The notes under the pieces: generated by a model
The model's database searches: none
What the model was told of the DNA's origin: nothing
Seen by the model: the letters and a program-made list of their open reading frames with translations, nothing else
Made by a program: the position numbers and the translations under genes
In this document: piece by piece, positions 20,127 to 29,754 of the stretch
Numbering within the stretch: position 1 is the first letter of the stretch
Layout of the letters: each line of letters opens with the position of its first letter
NCBI GenBank assembly: GCA_001766655.1
Contig: MJCC01000006.1
Location: 63,623 to 127,622 of the forward strand
Direction: 5' to 3'
DNA from: Phytomonas francai
Taxonomy: Eukaryota > Euglenozoa > Kinetoplastea > Trypanosomatida > Trypanosomatidae
DNA length: 64,000 nucleotides

Positions 20127-20878
20127 GAAGCGACCTTTGCGTGCCCGGCAGATCGATGTACAAATTTACCAGAGCAGTGGTAAATCGGGAAAAAGGTGCG
20201 GAAAATGAATTACTAAATACGGCAAATAGCAATAGCTTTTAATCTTGGATTTTGAAGGTTGTAAATAAGAACAATTAAAGAGGGAAAAGTGAAACTAAAT
20301 AAAAGGAATACGTAGAATTTAACTAAAATAACCGACGGAAACTGAGAGCATGTAAACACTAAAACTAAAATAGGAAAAAAAATTAGAGCATATTTCTATG
20401 TCAAAGTAGCTGTGTTCAATACATATACCAGAAGAGGCCTTTTTTTGTTGTTGACATCACATAAAATGGGGTAACCCATTAAAGAATTAAGCGAGAAAAA
20501 AAGCGAGAACGTACAAAAGTAAATCCCTGAGACGTGGGATGGAGGGAAGGGGGGAGGGAAAACGCATCCATTTGAAAGACACGCACACAGAGATAAATTT
20601 AGAAAACATGGGATTTGAATACTTATATCGTACGCCTGCGAAAATTATCTACATTAAATCCTGCGGTAATAAAAACATAAAGTTTACATAACTACATTTC
20701 GATCTCTTCCCTCTTCATATCACATCACATTAGAAACAAAGAAGGTGTCAGATAAGTTACATACATTAAATCAATAAAATCAAAGAACAATAACAATAAA
20801 AAAGCCGAATCCTCCCTCAATATGCTTCTAACGGCATCATATCTTGAAGGAAGATGTCCCACGAGCTGACTTCAATTA
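20127..20878. other. Intergenic spacer with long leader of the BART-domain gene
   Basis: On the minus strand it carries a C/T tract and CAG at 20527-20562 (likely acceptor, giving a ~400 nt leader) and, further right, the 3' UTR of the 479-aa gene. Otherwise AT-rich with no further feature. Confidence 0.55.
20527..20562 (-). promoter_or_regulatory. Probable spliced-leader acceptor of the BART-domain gene
   Basis: Minus strand: a continuous pyrimidine tract CCCTCCCCCCTTCCCTCCAT is followed by CCCACGTCTCAG, with the CAG at 20527-20529. No other tract of this strength lies between here and the ATG at 20126. Inferred. Confidence 0.45.
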
Positions 20879-22318
20879 CTAAAATCTAGTATCCACTGTA
20901 TTGTGTGGAGCCGTGGATTCGTAAACCCCGCGGCTATTGTCGTTCAACATCTTCTGAAACTTCAAAAAGCGCTCCATATCCATATCACGAGCTTGATTGG
21001 TTGTACGCCAAAGCGATGATGTTGATTTCCCCACAGGCTTAGAGTTGGCCTCCATGGACTTAGCGTCGGGATCATTACGGTAGGCGAAGTTGGTATGTTT
21101 GGCAGGATTGCTTGCAGGATCCATCGCGCAATGCCTCTCGGTTGTAGTAGCGGCAACGGCATTATTGGTGGTCTTTCCAGTGGTCGCGGGCTCATCGTAC
21201 ACGTTGTAGGTGCTCCCCGGGTACTGCAGCTCCGGTATAACCGGCCCCTCAGGGGCGATGTTATTGTTAAAAGTGGGCTGAAACGCAACGCGAGTTCCAA
21301 TCGTCTTCGCTTTCGCATCCCCGCGATTCGCCGTCGCGGAAAGCGGGCCAAACACGACGCCCGTGCCGTAAGGGTGCGGGTTGTAATCGCGCAAGCGCGT
21401 ATTGCTCGCGATAAAGCGCGTGACGTCGTCTGCGGTGTACGTACCCCCAGGGCCAACCTGGGTATCGGTACCAAGGCGAATACCCTCCTCGGGGTTAATA
21501 ACCTTCCCTGTCTCGGTGTAGGCTGTGGAACCTATGGATGCGCTAGGGCATAGATGTCGTGCCTGTACATCGATATCAAAACAGTGATTGCAGAGGTGCG
21601 GCTGATGCGGGCACTGCTTCTGCTGTTCACGGTTTTTCTTATCATGATTTTGTACTAGCTGATACAATTTTAAGAGGTTCTGACGACTCAATTGCTTGCC
21701 TCGAGACGCACCCGTCTCCTCCTCCTCTTTCTTCAAGATGTCCTTGATTTCGCGTAGCGTCGTATTCAGATCGTGCTCCGCTGAGCAGCGCGACGGCGGC
21801 GTTGCGCGGCCGCTTGAACTATCCTGGTCAGCCGCGGCGGAGGACTGGGTTGCGGCGTCTTTCGTCAAGTTTCCTACCTCTCCATTGTGCATCCCTGTAT
21901 GATTATCAGGAATTCCGAGCTTCAGACGCTCTCTGCGAAGCCGAGCCTCCTCTTTTAGACGCATCTTATGCTCAAGAATGAGAAGCTCCTCCAGACGATC
22001 GCGGCGGCGCAGGGGAAACTGCTCCGAAGCGATTGCAATCTCCTTGGCTTCCCGTCGCTTGAGGCTGCTCACAATCTGCTCATCGGGGATGAATTTGGGT
22101 GCGTTCTTGGAGCTGATCATAAGCGCACGCTTGTTTAAGGTACTCTGGAGGCATTTCATGTATACTTCGTCCTTGGAAAGAGACGAGTCCTTCATCATAT
22201 CCTTGGTTTTGCATCCTAAACATCTATTGCCATCGACTGCAAGCGTTCTTTGTGTGTTTGCTGAATTATGTTCACAGTGGGAACACCGGCACTGAGCACG
22301 ACACTGGTTAGAGATCAT
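20879..22318 (-). CDS. Cys-motif/coiled-coil protein of unknown function, tandem paralogue A
   Basis: A 479-residue protein with no named family recognised. The N-terminus has a tight cysteine cluster (C10-x-C12-x2-C15, plus C33-x2-C36). A charged helix at 105-134 contains LEELLILEHKMR. A mid-protein cluster CPHQPHLCNHC lies at 236-246. A Gly/Pro block NPHPYGTGVVFGP follows at 313-325, then a disordered tail. The neighbour at 22828-23973 shares the CxCxxC start, the L-E-x-LLI-x-EHK helix and the HPxGxGV block in the same order, so the two are divergent tandem paralogues. The paired Cys motifs suggest metal binding, which is inference. No membrane segment. A (CAA)n run precedes the ATG in the leader. 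Confidence 0.75.
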   Translation of the reverse strand: MISNQCRAQCRCSHCEHNSANTQRTLAVDGNRCLGCKTKDMMKDSSLSKDEVYMKCLQSTLNKRALMISSKNAPKFIPDEQIVSSLKRREAKEIAIASEQFPLRRRDRLEELLILEHKMRLKEEARLRRERLKLGIPDNHTGMHNGEVGNLTKDAATQSSAAADQDSSSGRATPPSRCSAEHDLNTTLREIKDILKKEEEETGASRGKQLSRQNLLKLYQLVQNHDKKNREQQKQCPHQPHLCNHCFDIDVQARHLCPSASIGSTAYTETGKVINPEEGIRLGTDTQVGPGGTYTADDVTRFIASNTRLRDYNPHPYGTGVVFGPLSATANRGDAKAKTIGTRVAFQPTFNNNIAPEGPVIPELQYPGSTYNVYDEPATTGKTTNNAVAATTTERHCAMDPASNPAKHTNFAYRNDPDAKSMEANSKPVGKSTSSLWRTTNQARDMDMERFLKFQKMLNDNSRGVYESTAPHNTVDTRF

Positions 22319-22827
22319 AGTTATTGCTGTGAGCGGGTATGCTGTGTTGTTGTTATTGTTGTTGTTGTTGTTGTTGTTGTGCCTTGAACCTGGATATCGT
22401 GCTAAGTAATCTACAATTTTAGATCAAACCGTGTAGAAGATATAATCAAATATTGAGAATAAATTTAACCAAGTCTACGCAGTAGAGTATTATTTATCAC
22501 CCTCCCCCATTCCCCCCTGAATGCGTCCTTGTTGCTATTTTTCCGGATTTTTTTCGTTTTTATCAGATGGAAACCCCCTTCGTTGGTCTTCTGAAGAAAG
22601 TGTTACATCGAGCAGCTTGATGACATGCATCCAGACGTAAAAGACAATAGAATATGTATCTGCGCACGTCAGGCCTCAGAATGTATGCGATAAATTACAT
22701 AGATTAAGAAAAAATGAACAGCTGACCGAAAGATTAAATTTAACCAAGGGAAAACGCATCAATGTTAAATACATGATCTATATGAATAGAGTAACATAAG
22801 TTTATATAATAAGAAAAAGAGTCAGAT
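22319..22827. other. Intergenic spacer between the two paralogues
   Basis: It contains the (CAA)n leader repeat and a C-rich stretch on plus (22500-22518). No additional gene was seen. Confidence 0.55.
22345..22380. repeat. (GTT)n / (CAA)n trinucleotide repeat in the 5' leader
   Basis: About twelve TTG/GTT units with one TTA interruption on the plus strand. In the sense orientation this is a CAA run ~27-62 nt upstream of the ATG of the 479-aa gene. Confidence 0.9.
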
Positions 22828-23973
22828 TTAAACTACATAAGTTACCTTCTTCCGTACACCGCCTGGCGAGTATATCGAAGAAGCAGTCTTCTCTTGGTGT
22901 CCCAAGGGTGCTGCCATCGTTTTGTCAGTTATTCCCTTCGACAACGGTTTTAGCGCCTTTTCATTTCCCGGAGCCCAAATCACGCCGGCTCCTTGTGGGT
23001 GGTGTTGGCTAGTGCGAATAGACGCTAAGGTTTCCTTAAATTCGGTTCCCAGGTTATCCCTGGTCGTTTTCTGCAGGGCAGCCTCTTCTACGGCATGATT
23101 CGCGCCTGGTATGGTAGTCGTCGCCGTGCTGACGAGGGGCTCCACGCGGTTAGCCCGCAGGACCTCGCGAAGAGCCTCTCGATTCTTAGGATTCGTCGGG
23201 TCCATCGCGACCATGCGCAGATCGTTTATCGTATCCTGCAGGCGGTGCGATGCATCGCACTGCGCGACCGTCGCCACGGGGCAGTGGTGCGCGAGCTCGA
23301 AGGCCTCCTGGACGGTCACCCTCCCGGCGACGTCCCCGCCGGAGGAAAACCCGGCCCCGCCGGACGGCATCCTGCCGGGCTCGGTTCGGGGCCCGAAGCC
23401 GTTCGACGTGCCGTCCTGCATCGTCGCCGATGATGCCGTAAAGCCCAGGGGGAGCGCCCGCGGGACAGGCTCCTTTTTCGTAGTCCGAAGCTTGTTGAGT
23501 TGGTCAGCCTCCAAACAAGCCGCGACGCGCTCCTTGTGCTCAACAATCAGCAGTCGCTCGAGCTGATCCAACTCTTTCATGACATCCTCCTCGGTTCTCT
23601 TCTCATTTGAGAGCTCACCAGACATGTCGGGCCTCTGGTGCCCCCCTCCATAGCACTGCGAAATGGTGTATTGGTTCCCCAAAGGCACGCCATTACGTCC
23701 ACGTGAGGCGTTTAAGGCGGTCTGGTTAACCGGGGCCGGGTAATCGGGATCAAAGTTGGAGCTCCCGTTTGTTTTCCCGAGGGTGCTCTGGTTTAAACCA
23801 TCTTGGTAGGTGCAGCCGCATCGGTTTTGGGACTGGCCGTGTAAATGGTGGAGGGCAAGTTGGCTAACGCCAAACTTCTTCGCGTTCAAAGCGCGTCGAC
23901 TGCAGCAAAAATCACACTGACAGTGATTGCGGGACTGATACTCCACGCTTGGGCAGGGAATCTTATTCGACAT
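22828..23973 (-). CDS. Cys-motif/coiled-coil protein of unknown function, tandem paralogue B
   Basis: A 381-residue protein. It has the same three landmarks as its downstream neighbour, in the same order: an N-terminal cysteine cluster C18-x-C20-x2-C23-C24, a helix with LERLLIVEHKER (138-149), and a C-terminal block HHPQGAGVIWAP (324-335). A second cysteine pair RCGC lies near 51-54. The middle (~165-260) is Gly/Ala/Pro-rich and corresponds to a DNA patch of extreme GC content (about 23200-23480) that contrasts with the ~50% GC of the rest of the gene. The function is unknown. Tandem duplication followed by divergence is the simplest origin. Confidence 0.75.
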   Translation of the reverse strand: MSNKIPCPSVEYQSRNHCQCDFCCSRRALNAKKFGVSQLALHHLHGQSQNRCGCTYQDGLNQSTLGKTNGSSNFDPDYPAPVNQTALNASRGRNGVPLGNQYTISQCYGGGHQRPDMSGELSNEKRTEEDVMKELDQLERLLIVEHKERVAACLEADQLNKLRTTKKEPVPRALPLGFTASSATMQDGTSNGFGPRTEPGRMPSGGAGFSSGGDVAGRVTVQEAFELAHHCPVATVAQCDASHRLQDTINDLRMVAMDPTNPKNREALREVLRANRVEPLVSTATTTIPGANHAVEEAALQKTTRDNLGTEFKETLASIRTSQHHPQGAGVIWAPGNEKALKPLSKGITDKTMAAPLGHQEKTASSIYSPGGVRKKVTYVV

Positions 23974-24631
23974 ACGTCCTGGTGAACACCCTGTCTCGAT
24001 TAGTTAAGTTTCTACTCTCGCTTGTGGCCTGGGCGCTCTGAGGTACAAAGGTGGTTTTACTTTGTTATGGATATAATTAAACAATTTAATATATCTATAT
24101 ATACTTCTGTGTGTGTTTTCCCCACCACAAGAAAAAATGCTTCGAGAAACATGAAGGAAAAAAGTGATATTAAATATGGATCAGTACCTATCGCGATACA
24201 ACGCTAGAAATTCGAGTAAAGCTGGATAGCTTCATGATGTACAACCTGCATTTTTGAACATTTCAATGGGGGCCTTTCCCTTCTCCCCATAAACACAATG
24301 CACAGTCAGAAACGTTATGAAGTCATTGAAACCATCTACTTTAGAATGCATATACTATGTGGAAAACAATGTAACCCCCTCCTCCCTCCTCCCCTCCAAA
24401 AAAAAAAAAAAGTGTAAACGAACAACTATATAACTGTAAACGAACCTGATCTGCATATGCAGAATCACATAAAAGAAGATACACCCATCGCGATCGGAGT
24501 AATAAATGAAGAAAACACTCGCTTTTAGTCCATCTTGTGGTTATCGTGCCTCCATGAATCACTTCCTCCATGTCGACTTATAAACTAAGAAGAAGATATA
24601 GCATGAAAATGCACAGCATTAGCCTCCAAAT
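23974..24631. other. Intergenic spacer
   Basis: It holds the paralogue-B leader and the SEY1 3' UTR. On the minus strand a T14 run at about 24398-24411 followed by GGAG is a plausible acceptor for paralogue B (leader ~400 nt). No other feature. Confidence 0.5.
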
Positions 24632-27115
24632 CTACGGCTTCTTTTCCACAGCTTTAGATTCGCGACTCCCCGCTTCACTTGGTGGGGTATTCACATTATA
24701 ACCAGTAGAAACAGTTGGCTCGGAGGAAGCACTCATTTTTGGAATAAAATGGCGGTACACAGTGTTCAAATTCGAAATGAGTGTCCTCAAGGGAATTACA
24801 ATTATTGCCGGCCCTGTTTCTTCAAAAAACTGCCATTGGCGGATTATAAAACCCTTGAAAAAAAGAAAGGTCACGATAATTAATATGCTAAGTAGAATAG
24901 GACTTGTAATAATATACCAAAACTCGTTGAATCCCAGAACGCATATCGCCGGAATGACCCACGCCGGAAGACGCTGGTGGCCTGCCTCAATGGAACGCAT
25001 CTCGAGCTGAATGGTGAACTCACATTTTTGTTTGTATAACTCAAAGGCCCTTTCCATAGCGGATTGATTCAGCAACACGCAGCTAGCGATTACGCCGCCG
25101 CTATCCGAGGTAAAATCCTCCTCCTCGACGGGCGGCTGCACAATGCACACGTGTTGAGGGTAGTTGGGGCAGCTTTGCAATGTTGTGTATTTCAAGAAGA
25201 ATTGCTGTTCGTTGCGGTTTTCACGCACGGTAACGGCGCTCTGCTTGCCATTTATGAAGCAGGTCAAGGGACAAGGCGAAGTATGGGAAGTGGCTTCCTT
25301 CGACGACGACGCCGCTGAGAGATACAGGCGGAAGTACAAAAAGCAGCCAAGTTGAACAAGGCCCGCCTGCTGGGCCGAAGGCACCACCTGCAAAAGACCT
25401 TTGACGGTTGAAAAAAACTTTACGGAACCCCCTGTGTTATGCGACAAGCAATGCACAAACCCACGATGCATCGTCTCTGAAGCATTTTCAGAAATGGATG
25501 AGAAGCGAAACTTCAGCTTATTGAAGACTGCCCGAGTCACCAATCCCACGACATAGGTTCGGGTTGCAGGGTCTCGTTCGACAAGCCCCGCATGGCGGCC
25601 AAATAAATGAGCGGATGTAGAGCTCTTGACCAGCTCAGCCAGCGCCCGATTTACCTCAGACGCGACTGCCTTCCAAAACTTATATACAAGCTCTTGGCAG
25701 CCGTCCCCGTCTATGCGGAAGGCGGCTCTGGTTGTAGGGGAGGTCGATGTTATGGCGCTCTCCCCGGTTTCCCCTAACTCGGCCGCGGCCTTTTGGCCGC
25801 CACTGGCGATAAGGGGGAGTGCCTGAGCGGACTCAAGCAGTCGATCCAACTCGTTGTCAACGGCCTTCTGAATCTGCTTCTCGATGTTGTTAAGCACATC
25901 GGCAGAGATAGGGACGCACACGCGGTCCAACGCCTTTATTGCCAGACTCACCATATCTTTCTCCAGCTCCCTTTGATAGGAGGCGACCACGTCACTCCTG
26001 TACAGCTTCGTCTGGCGCTCGTATTCCCCTATGCAGTTCACCATTTCTTCCTCCAGGGAACCCGAAAGGGTCGACAGCGCGCCATCACCGCGGATGCGCT
26101 CCTCACAGCCCTGGCAAAACTCTTGAAAGGAGAGAAACGCACTCATCTTGGCATCCTTGCAGCGATGGTGGGCCAACATCTCCCGTTGAGTTGGAATATC
26201 AAGATCCTTACTGCTGAGGATGGTCTCCCAACAATTGGTCAGATACGACGGTAAGTCTTCCAGGGAGATACCGCGAAACATCGACTGGTATTTGAACAGA
26301 AAATCTTCGCTTCGCGTATCGCTGAACCAGCGCTGAAGTTCCGAAACGCTGGAGATAAACTCCATTTTCTGAAGCTTGAGGTGGGGCATTGCATAATATT
26401 TGAGACAAAAGAAATCGGTGATGCTGGAATCCCTGAATAGGGGTGGTTTGACGACGTTCTCCCATATCGTATCAAATGATTTTCGCAGCATCACGAGGCT
26501 TGGTTGAAGGTCACCTTCGATGAAGTCGCGCAGCACAATTAGCAGCGTTACCTTTTCCTCCTTCTCATAACCTTCGTGTGAAAAAAGCTGCAAATTTATC
26601 TCGAAAATCGTGCGAAGGAGACTCATATTCGCAGCGTTAAAGCGCCCAACGTCAACAGCCCACATGTTAACAATCAATGTGTCTGCCATACAAAGGGCAA
26701 AAAGAGATAGCTGACGCTCGAAACTCTGATCCTCACCGCGCTCAAGGCCATCTGTTCCCTCAAAATCTACAACAAGGAAAGGTGAACCCGTCTGGATTTG
26801 GTTGTCGTTCTCCCCTCCTCCTCCTCCTCCTCCAATATCAGCACATGAAAGAAAGACACCTTTGGTCGTTTGGCCCCGACGAACCGACTCGTCTAGCATT
26901 TGAAACTTTGTCGCGAATAAGTAGTTCAAAAGCGTAGATTTACCGCTACTTTGTCCACCAAGGACTCCGATGACATGGTAATTGGTCCCGATAGAAGTCA
27001 AAGTGTCTTCTCTGCTCTTGCTATTCGCATCACTTTTGGAAAGAGCAGAATTTAAAAATGCAACAATATCGTCCTTAGGTTTCAAATGACCAGAATCATC
27101 AATCAAATGAAGCAT
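24632..27115 (-). CDS. SEY1: SEY1/RHD3-type dynamin-like GTPase for ER membrane fusion
   Basis: The preferred start at 27115 (MLHLIDDSGHL) gives 827 residues. An in-frame Met at 27169 lies upstream of a CAG acceptor that sits only three bases before this ATG. The GTPase domain shows the P-loop GGQSSGKSTLLNYLF, a Thr-containing switch I region (RGQTTKGVFL), the G3 motif DFEGTDGLERGEDQSFERQL, and a G4-like VLRDF. A helical-bundle middle follows. Near the C-terminus two closely spaced transmembrane helices (about 735-785, VIPAICVLGFNEFWYIITSP and LSILIIVTFLFFKGFII) form a hairpin, then a short tail. This is the RHD3/Sey1 layout, the plant/fungal/protist counterpart of atlastin. It tethers and fuses ER tubules using GTP. 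A glycine run (GGGGGGG) interrupts the loop before the G3 motif. Confidence 0.95.
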   Translation of the reverse strand: MLHLIDDSGHLKPKDDIVAFLNSALSKSDANSKSREDTLTSIGTNYHVIGVLGGQSSGKSTLLNYLFATKFQMLDESVRRGQTTKGVFLSCADIGGGGGGGENDNQIQTGSPFLVVDFEGTDGLERGEDQSFERQLSLFALCMADTLIVNMWAVDVGRFNAANMSLLRTIFEINLQLFSHEGYEKEEKVTLLIVLRDFIEGDLQPSLVMLRKSFDTIWENVVKPPLFRDSSITDFFCLKYYAMPHLKLQKMEFISSVSELQRWFSDTRSEDFLFKYQSMFRGISLEDLPSYLTNCWETILSSKDLDIPTQREMLAHHRCKDAKMSAFLSFQEFCQGCEERIRGDGALSTLSGSLEEEMVNCIGEYERQTKLYRSDVVASYQRELEKDMVSLAIKALDRVCVPISADVLNNIEKQIQKAVDNELDRLLESAQALPLIASGGQKAAAELGETGESAITSTSPTTRAAFRIDGDGCQELVYKFWKAVASEVNRALAELVKSSTSAHLFGRHAGLVERDPATRTYVVGLVTRAVFNKLKFRFSSISENASETMHRGFVHCLSHNTGGSVKFFSTVKGLLQVVPSAQQAGLVQLGCFLYFRLYLSAASSSKEATSHTSPCPLTCFINGKQSAVTVRENRNEQQFFLKYTTLQSCPNYPQHVCIVQPPVEEEDFTSDSGGVIASCVLLNQSAMERAFELYKQKCEFTIQLEMRSIEAGHQRLPAWVIPAICVLGFNEFWYIITSPILLSILIIVTFLFFKGFIIRQWQFFEETGPAIIVIPLRTLISNLNTVYRHFIPKMSASSEPTVSTGYNVNTPPSEAGSRESKAVEKKP

Positions 27116-27155
27116 CCCCTGAATACAAATAAAATATATATACAAGAAAGGGAAC
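27116..27155 (-). promoter_or_regulatory. Spliced-leader acceptor three bases from the SEY1 start
   Basis: Minus strand: CCCTTTCTTG then a T/A-rich tract ending TTTGTATTCAG, then GGG and ATG. If this AG (27119-27120) is used, the genome-encoded 5' UTR is only GGG, and the upstream Met at 27169 is excluded from the mRNA. Confidence 0.55.
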
Positions 27156-27682
27156 CTAAAAGTACTCAACGGAAAAGTTATAAAAAATAAGTAGTAATTT
27201 GAGTAACTAAAAACGAGGCTTTATTCTTTTGATTATGTACCTGGTTTCCCCTCATCAGGGCAAAGACAAAAAAAAAAAGCAAAATTAAAAGGGCAATCCA
27301 CAAATTTTAAAAAACTTGAGTCCTCGATCTCCCTAAGCTGCGCCAATCCCCCTCATGAAAACAACAACAGAGGCTGCTTTTCATTGGGCCAAGCGTAGAC
27401 ATTGAATTATATTTTGTAGGACAGTAAGTAAGATAAGTACAAGTACAGGACTGTCAAAACAGTCTCTATTGAATTCTGTTATAAATAGTTGTACAATGAT
27501 AGATAGATAGATACACTGAGCTCTATTTGCATTCCCCACAAATAAACACCAATCCCCACCCACCCTTCCTTTCAAAGTATCTGCTAAATCTTTCCCTATC
27601 TTTATTATAAGAAAGAATAAGAGGAAAGTAAAAAAGTAGATGAATGGGATAGGGATGAAGATGCCCATTTCAGAGTGCTTTT
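27116..27682. other. Intergenic spacer
   Basis: It contains the SEY1 acceptor and the 3' UTR of the 461-aa gene. A short (GATA)n run lies near 27499-27512. The frame at 27381-27734 is T-rich noise overlapping the end of the neighbour. Confidence 0.5.
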
Positions 27683-29068
27683 CTACCGCGCGTCCATTGA
27701 CCGCGAATGAAGTGTTCTCCATTTCGGTGTGCAATCCGACAGCGAAGCGCTCGAGCTGCGCTGTGTGTGAGGTACGCGTTCAATAGCCCCGGATTTCTCC
27801 CATTGTGAAAATAACTTCAACCGGAAGTCGAGGTAGCGATCGTCCGTGATGAACACCCGACGGCCGTAGAGCGGTTTCCTTGAACAAACGGACGACGCGC
27901 TGTACGCCCGACGAGCGGGGGAACCCACGGCAAGGGGCTGTTCTGCCGCTTTGCTTCCGAACGAAAGCGGTTTTCCAGAAACAAAGCCACAGCTCCGGCA
28001 ATGCGAAAAATTAAACTTTCCTTTTGCCAGCATCGAAACAACTTCGGCGGCGGAAGCCCGCGTTAGGGGGTGGCCACAGGAGGGGCAATAACTCCCTTTC
28101 TTATCCTCGGACCAGTGAACCGCAGCAGGGACTCCACCCCCGCGCGCCGGCGAAATCGTCTTACCCCTTCCAACAGGAAACGACTGGTTCTTTTCCGGGC
28201 GGCCTAACGATTTCTTCCTCGAATGAGACCTGGGGGAACGAATCGGGGAATAATCTTTAGATTTCGTTCGTGGTGCGTCTGTATCCTCAAACGGATTGCG
28301 CCCAACCACAGCAGAAGATGCCTTCGACTTGTGAACCCAATGCTGAAAATGAGACTTGGGACGGGGGGAGTCGCATGGCAGCTCGCGCGGGCCCCTTGAG
28401 GGCTCGTATTTCGGGGATCTGGCCTCATAGCCCCTGGGATGACATCGTTGGCAAGGCGGCGGAAACGCTTTACCGGCGTTCCAAATTGTCCCGTCGGCGT
28501 GATGGTTGCTCTCGCAGATGCCATACGGGGGATGCGACCTATTCCTTGACGCCCACTCCCTCTCCCGTGAACGGAGCTCTTCCCGAAGCTTCTGCACGCG
28601 TGTTTCGTATTCGCGATCCAACTCGCGTTGGTAGTACTTGTTTGAGGAAATACGAAGCAGCTCCGCAGCGTTGCTTCGGTAGGAATTCAAACACGGCCCG
28701 GGTAAAAAATTATCTTTCAAGTCCCTTCGCTTCCTCAGCAAGGCGGCGCGCCTGGATCGGCAACGCTGTTGACGATTTACTATGTCATCCTCATGAATCC
28801 ATAATTGTTCGGGTAGGCAATAGAGGCATCGCCTGCTATTGGATCGTCCATCCTTGTAAGCATGGCTGCGGGGAGAAAGTTGTTGACGGGGGTGATGGGA
28901 ATACTTGCTGTGATGGGAGCCTCTCTGCGGAAATTCGCATGTGCAATGGGCTAAACAACAACACGGAGCGCGTGAGGGGGGATTCCAACCACACTTATCC
29001 TCGCCCGAACAAGCGCACACGGCAGGCGCGGCCCCCTCATTCGATTGGACCGCGGTACAGTGAGTCAT
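27683..29068 (-). CDS. Cys-rich, Arg-rich protein with zinc-ribbon-like motif, unknown function
   Basis: A 461-residue, very basic protein without a recognised family. The N-terminal 45 residues contain repeated short cysteine motifs (VCACSGEDKC, CCCLAHCTC). CLYC occurs near residue 80. A charged helix at ~165-195 (LDREYETRVQKLREELRSRE) follows. At about 326-360 lie two CxxC pairs (YCPSCGH and HCRSCG, ~30 residues apart), a zinc-ribbon-like arrangement. Cysteine pairs at the N-terminus followed by a charged helix recall the two paralogues on the other side of SEY1, but the LLI-x-EHK and HPxGxGV landmarks are absent, so kinship is uncertain. The opposite strand carries a 298-codon frame, which is judged a shadow caused by GC-rich composition. 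Confidence 0.6.
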   Translation of the reverse strand: MTHCTAVQSNEGAAPAVCACSGEDKCGWNPPSRAPCCCLAHCTCEFPQRGSHHSKYSHHPRQQLSPRSHAYKDGRSNSRRCLYCLPEQLWIHEDDIVNRQQRCRSRRAALLRKRRDLKDNFLPGPCLNSYRSNAAELLRISSNKYYQRELDREYETRVQKLREELRSREREWASRNRSHPPYGICESNHHADGTIWNAGKAFPPPCQRCHPRGYEARSPKYEPSRGPRELPCDSPRPKSHFQHWVHKSKASSAVVGRNPFEDTDAPRTKSKDYSPIRSPRSHSRKKSLGRPEKNQSFPVGRGKTISPARGGGVPAAVHWSEDKKGSYCPSCGHPLTRASAAEVVSMLAKGKFNFSHCRSCGFVSGKPLSFGSKAAEQPLAVGSPARRAYSASSVCSRKPLYGRRVFITDDRYLDFRLKLFSQWEKSGAIERVPHTQRSSSASLSDCTPKWRTLHSRSMDAR

Positions 29069-29225
29069 CCCCGCTTATAGCGTGCTCGATGACGAGGAGT
29101 CAAGAACTGTGGAGTGTGTATAAAGGGTTAGGGCGAGGAAAGCTGTGCTATGACGTGGTATTCTAGATGAAAATAAAACGATCCTAACTTATTGAAAACG
29201 AAGAATATTCTAATATTGTTTATAT

Positions 29226-29267
<42 letters not shown>

Positions 29268-29754
29268 GTATATTATTGTTTAAAACAATATTTAAAATTT
29301 AAAAAACTGAAGGGGGTCAACAGTTTCCAGGTCGTTTTTTTGGGAATATGGCATGGACTAAAGAGCTTTGTGGGAAAAGGTACGAATACGAACCTTGGTG
29401 TTTTTTATACCTTACTGGCCAGTTCGGTTTACAATAATAACATTTTTCATTGAAAGCCATTTATAAAGACAAGTCGCATCGCACTTTCGTTTATAGTAAA
29501 CCTGGTAAAGTATAAAAAATTTTCCCGCATCTGTATTTTATCCTTTATAATGCTTTGTAAAACTTTTCATAAGGTTTAGCAGCAACCTTCCCCCCTACAC
29601 ATAAAAAAAAAAAAACGAATCAAAATCTGAAGGTAACGCAAGTCCACACGACACTTCACAAATAGCACCGATAAATAATGAGGAAAAATCTCATGGTAGG
29701 AAGCCCAGCTAGTGTTTTTGCATTATCCTCCCGATACTGCCAACTTCTACCCCG
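29069..29754. other. Intergenic spacer with TA microsatellite
   Basis: It lies between RPN8 (upstream) and the 461-aa gene. It contains a TA run (29228-29265) and an A12 run on plus (29605-29616), the latter a T tract on the coding strand. No gene found. Confidence 0.55.
29228..29265. repeat. (TA)n microsatellite
   Basis: An uninterrupted TA run of about 37 bp in the spacer. Directly visible. Confidence 0.92.

Noticed and set aside
28270..29166. 298-codon plus-strand frame opposite the 461-aa gene
   Set aside because: It is antisense to a frame with ordered cysteine motifs, its composition is Arg/Ser/Cys noise, and it opposes the direction of the array.
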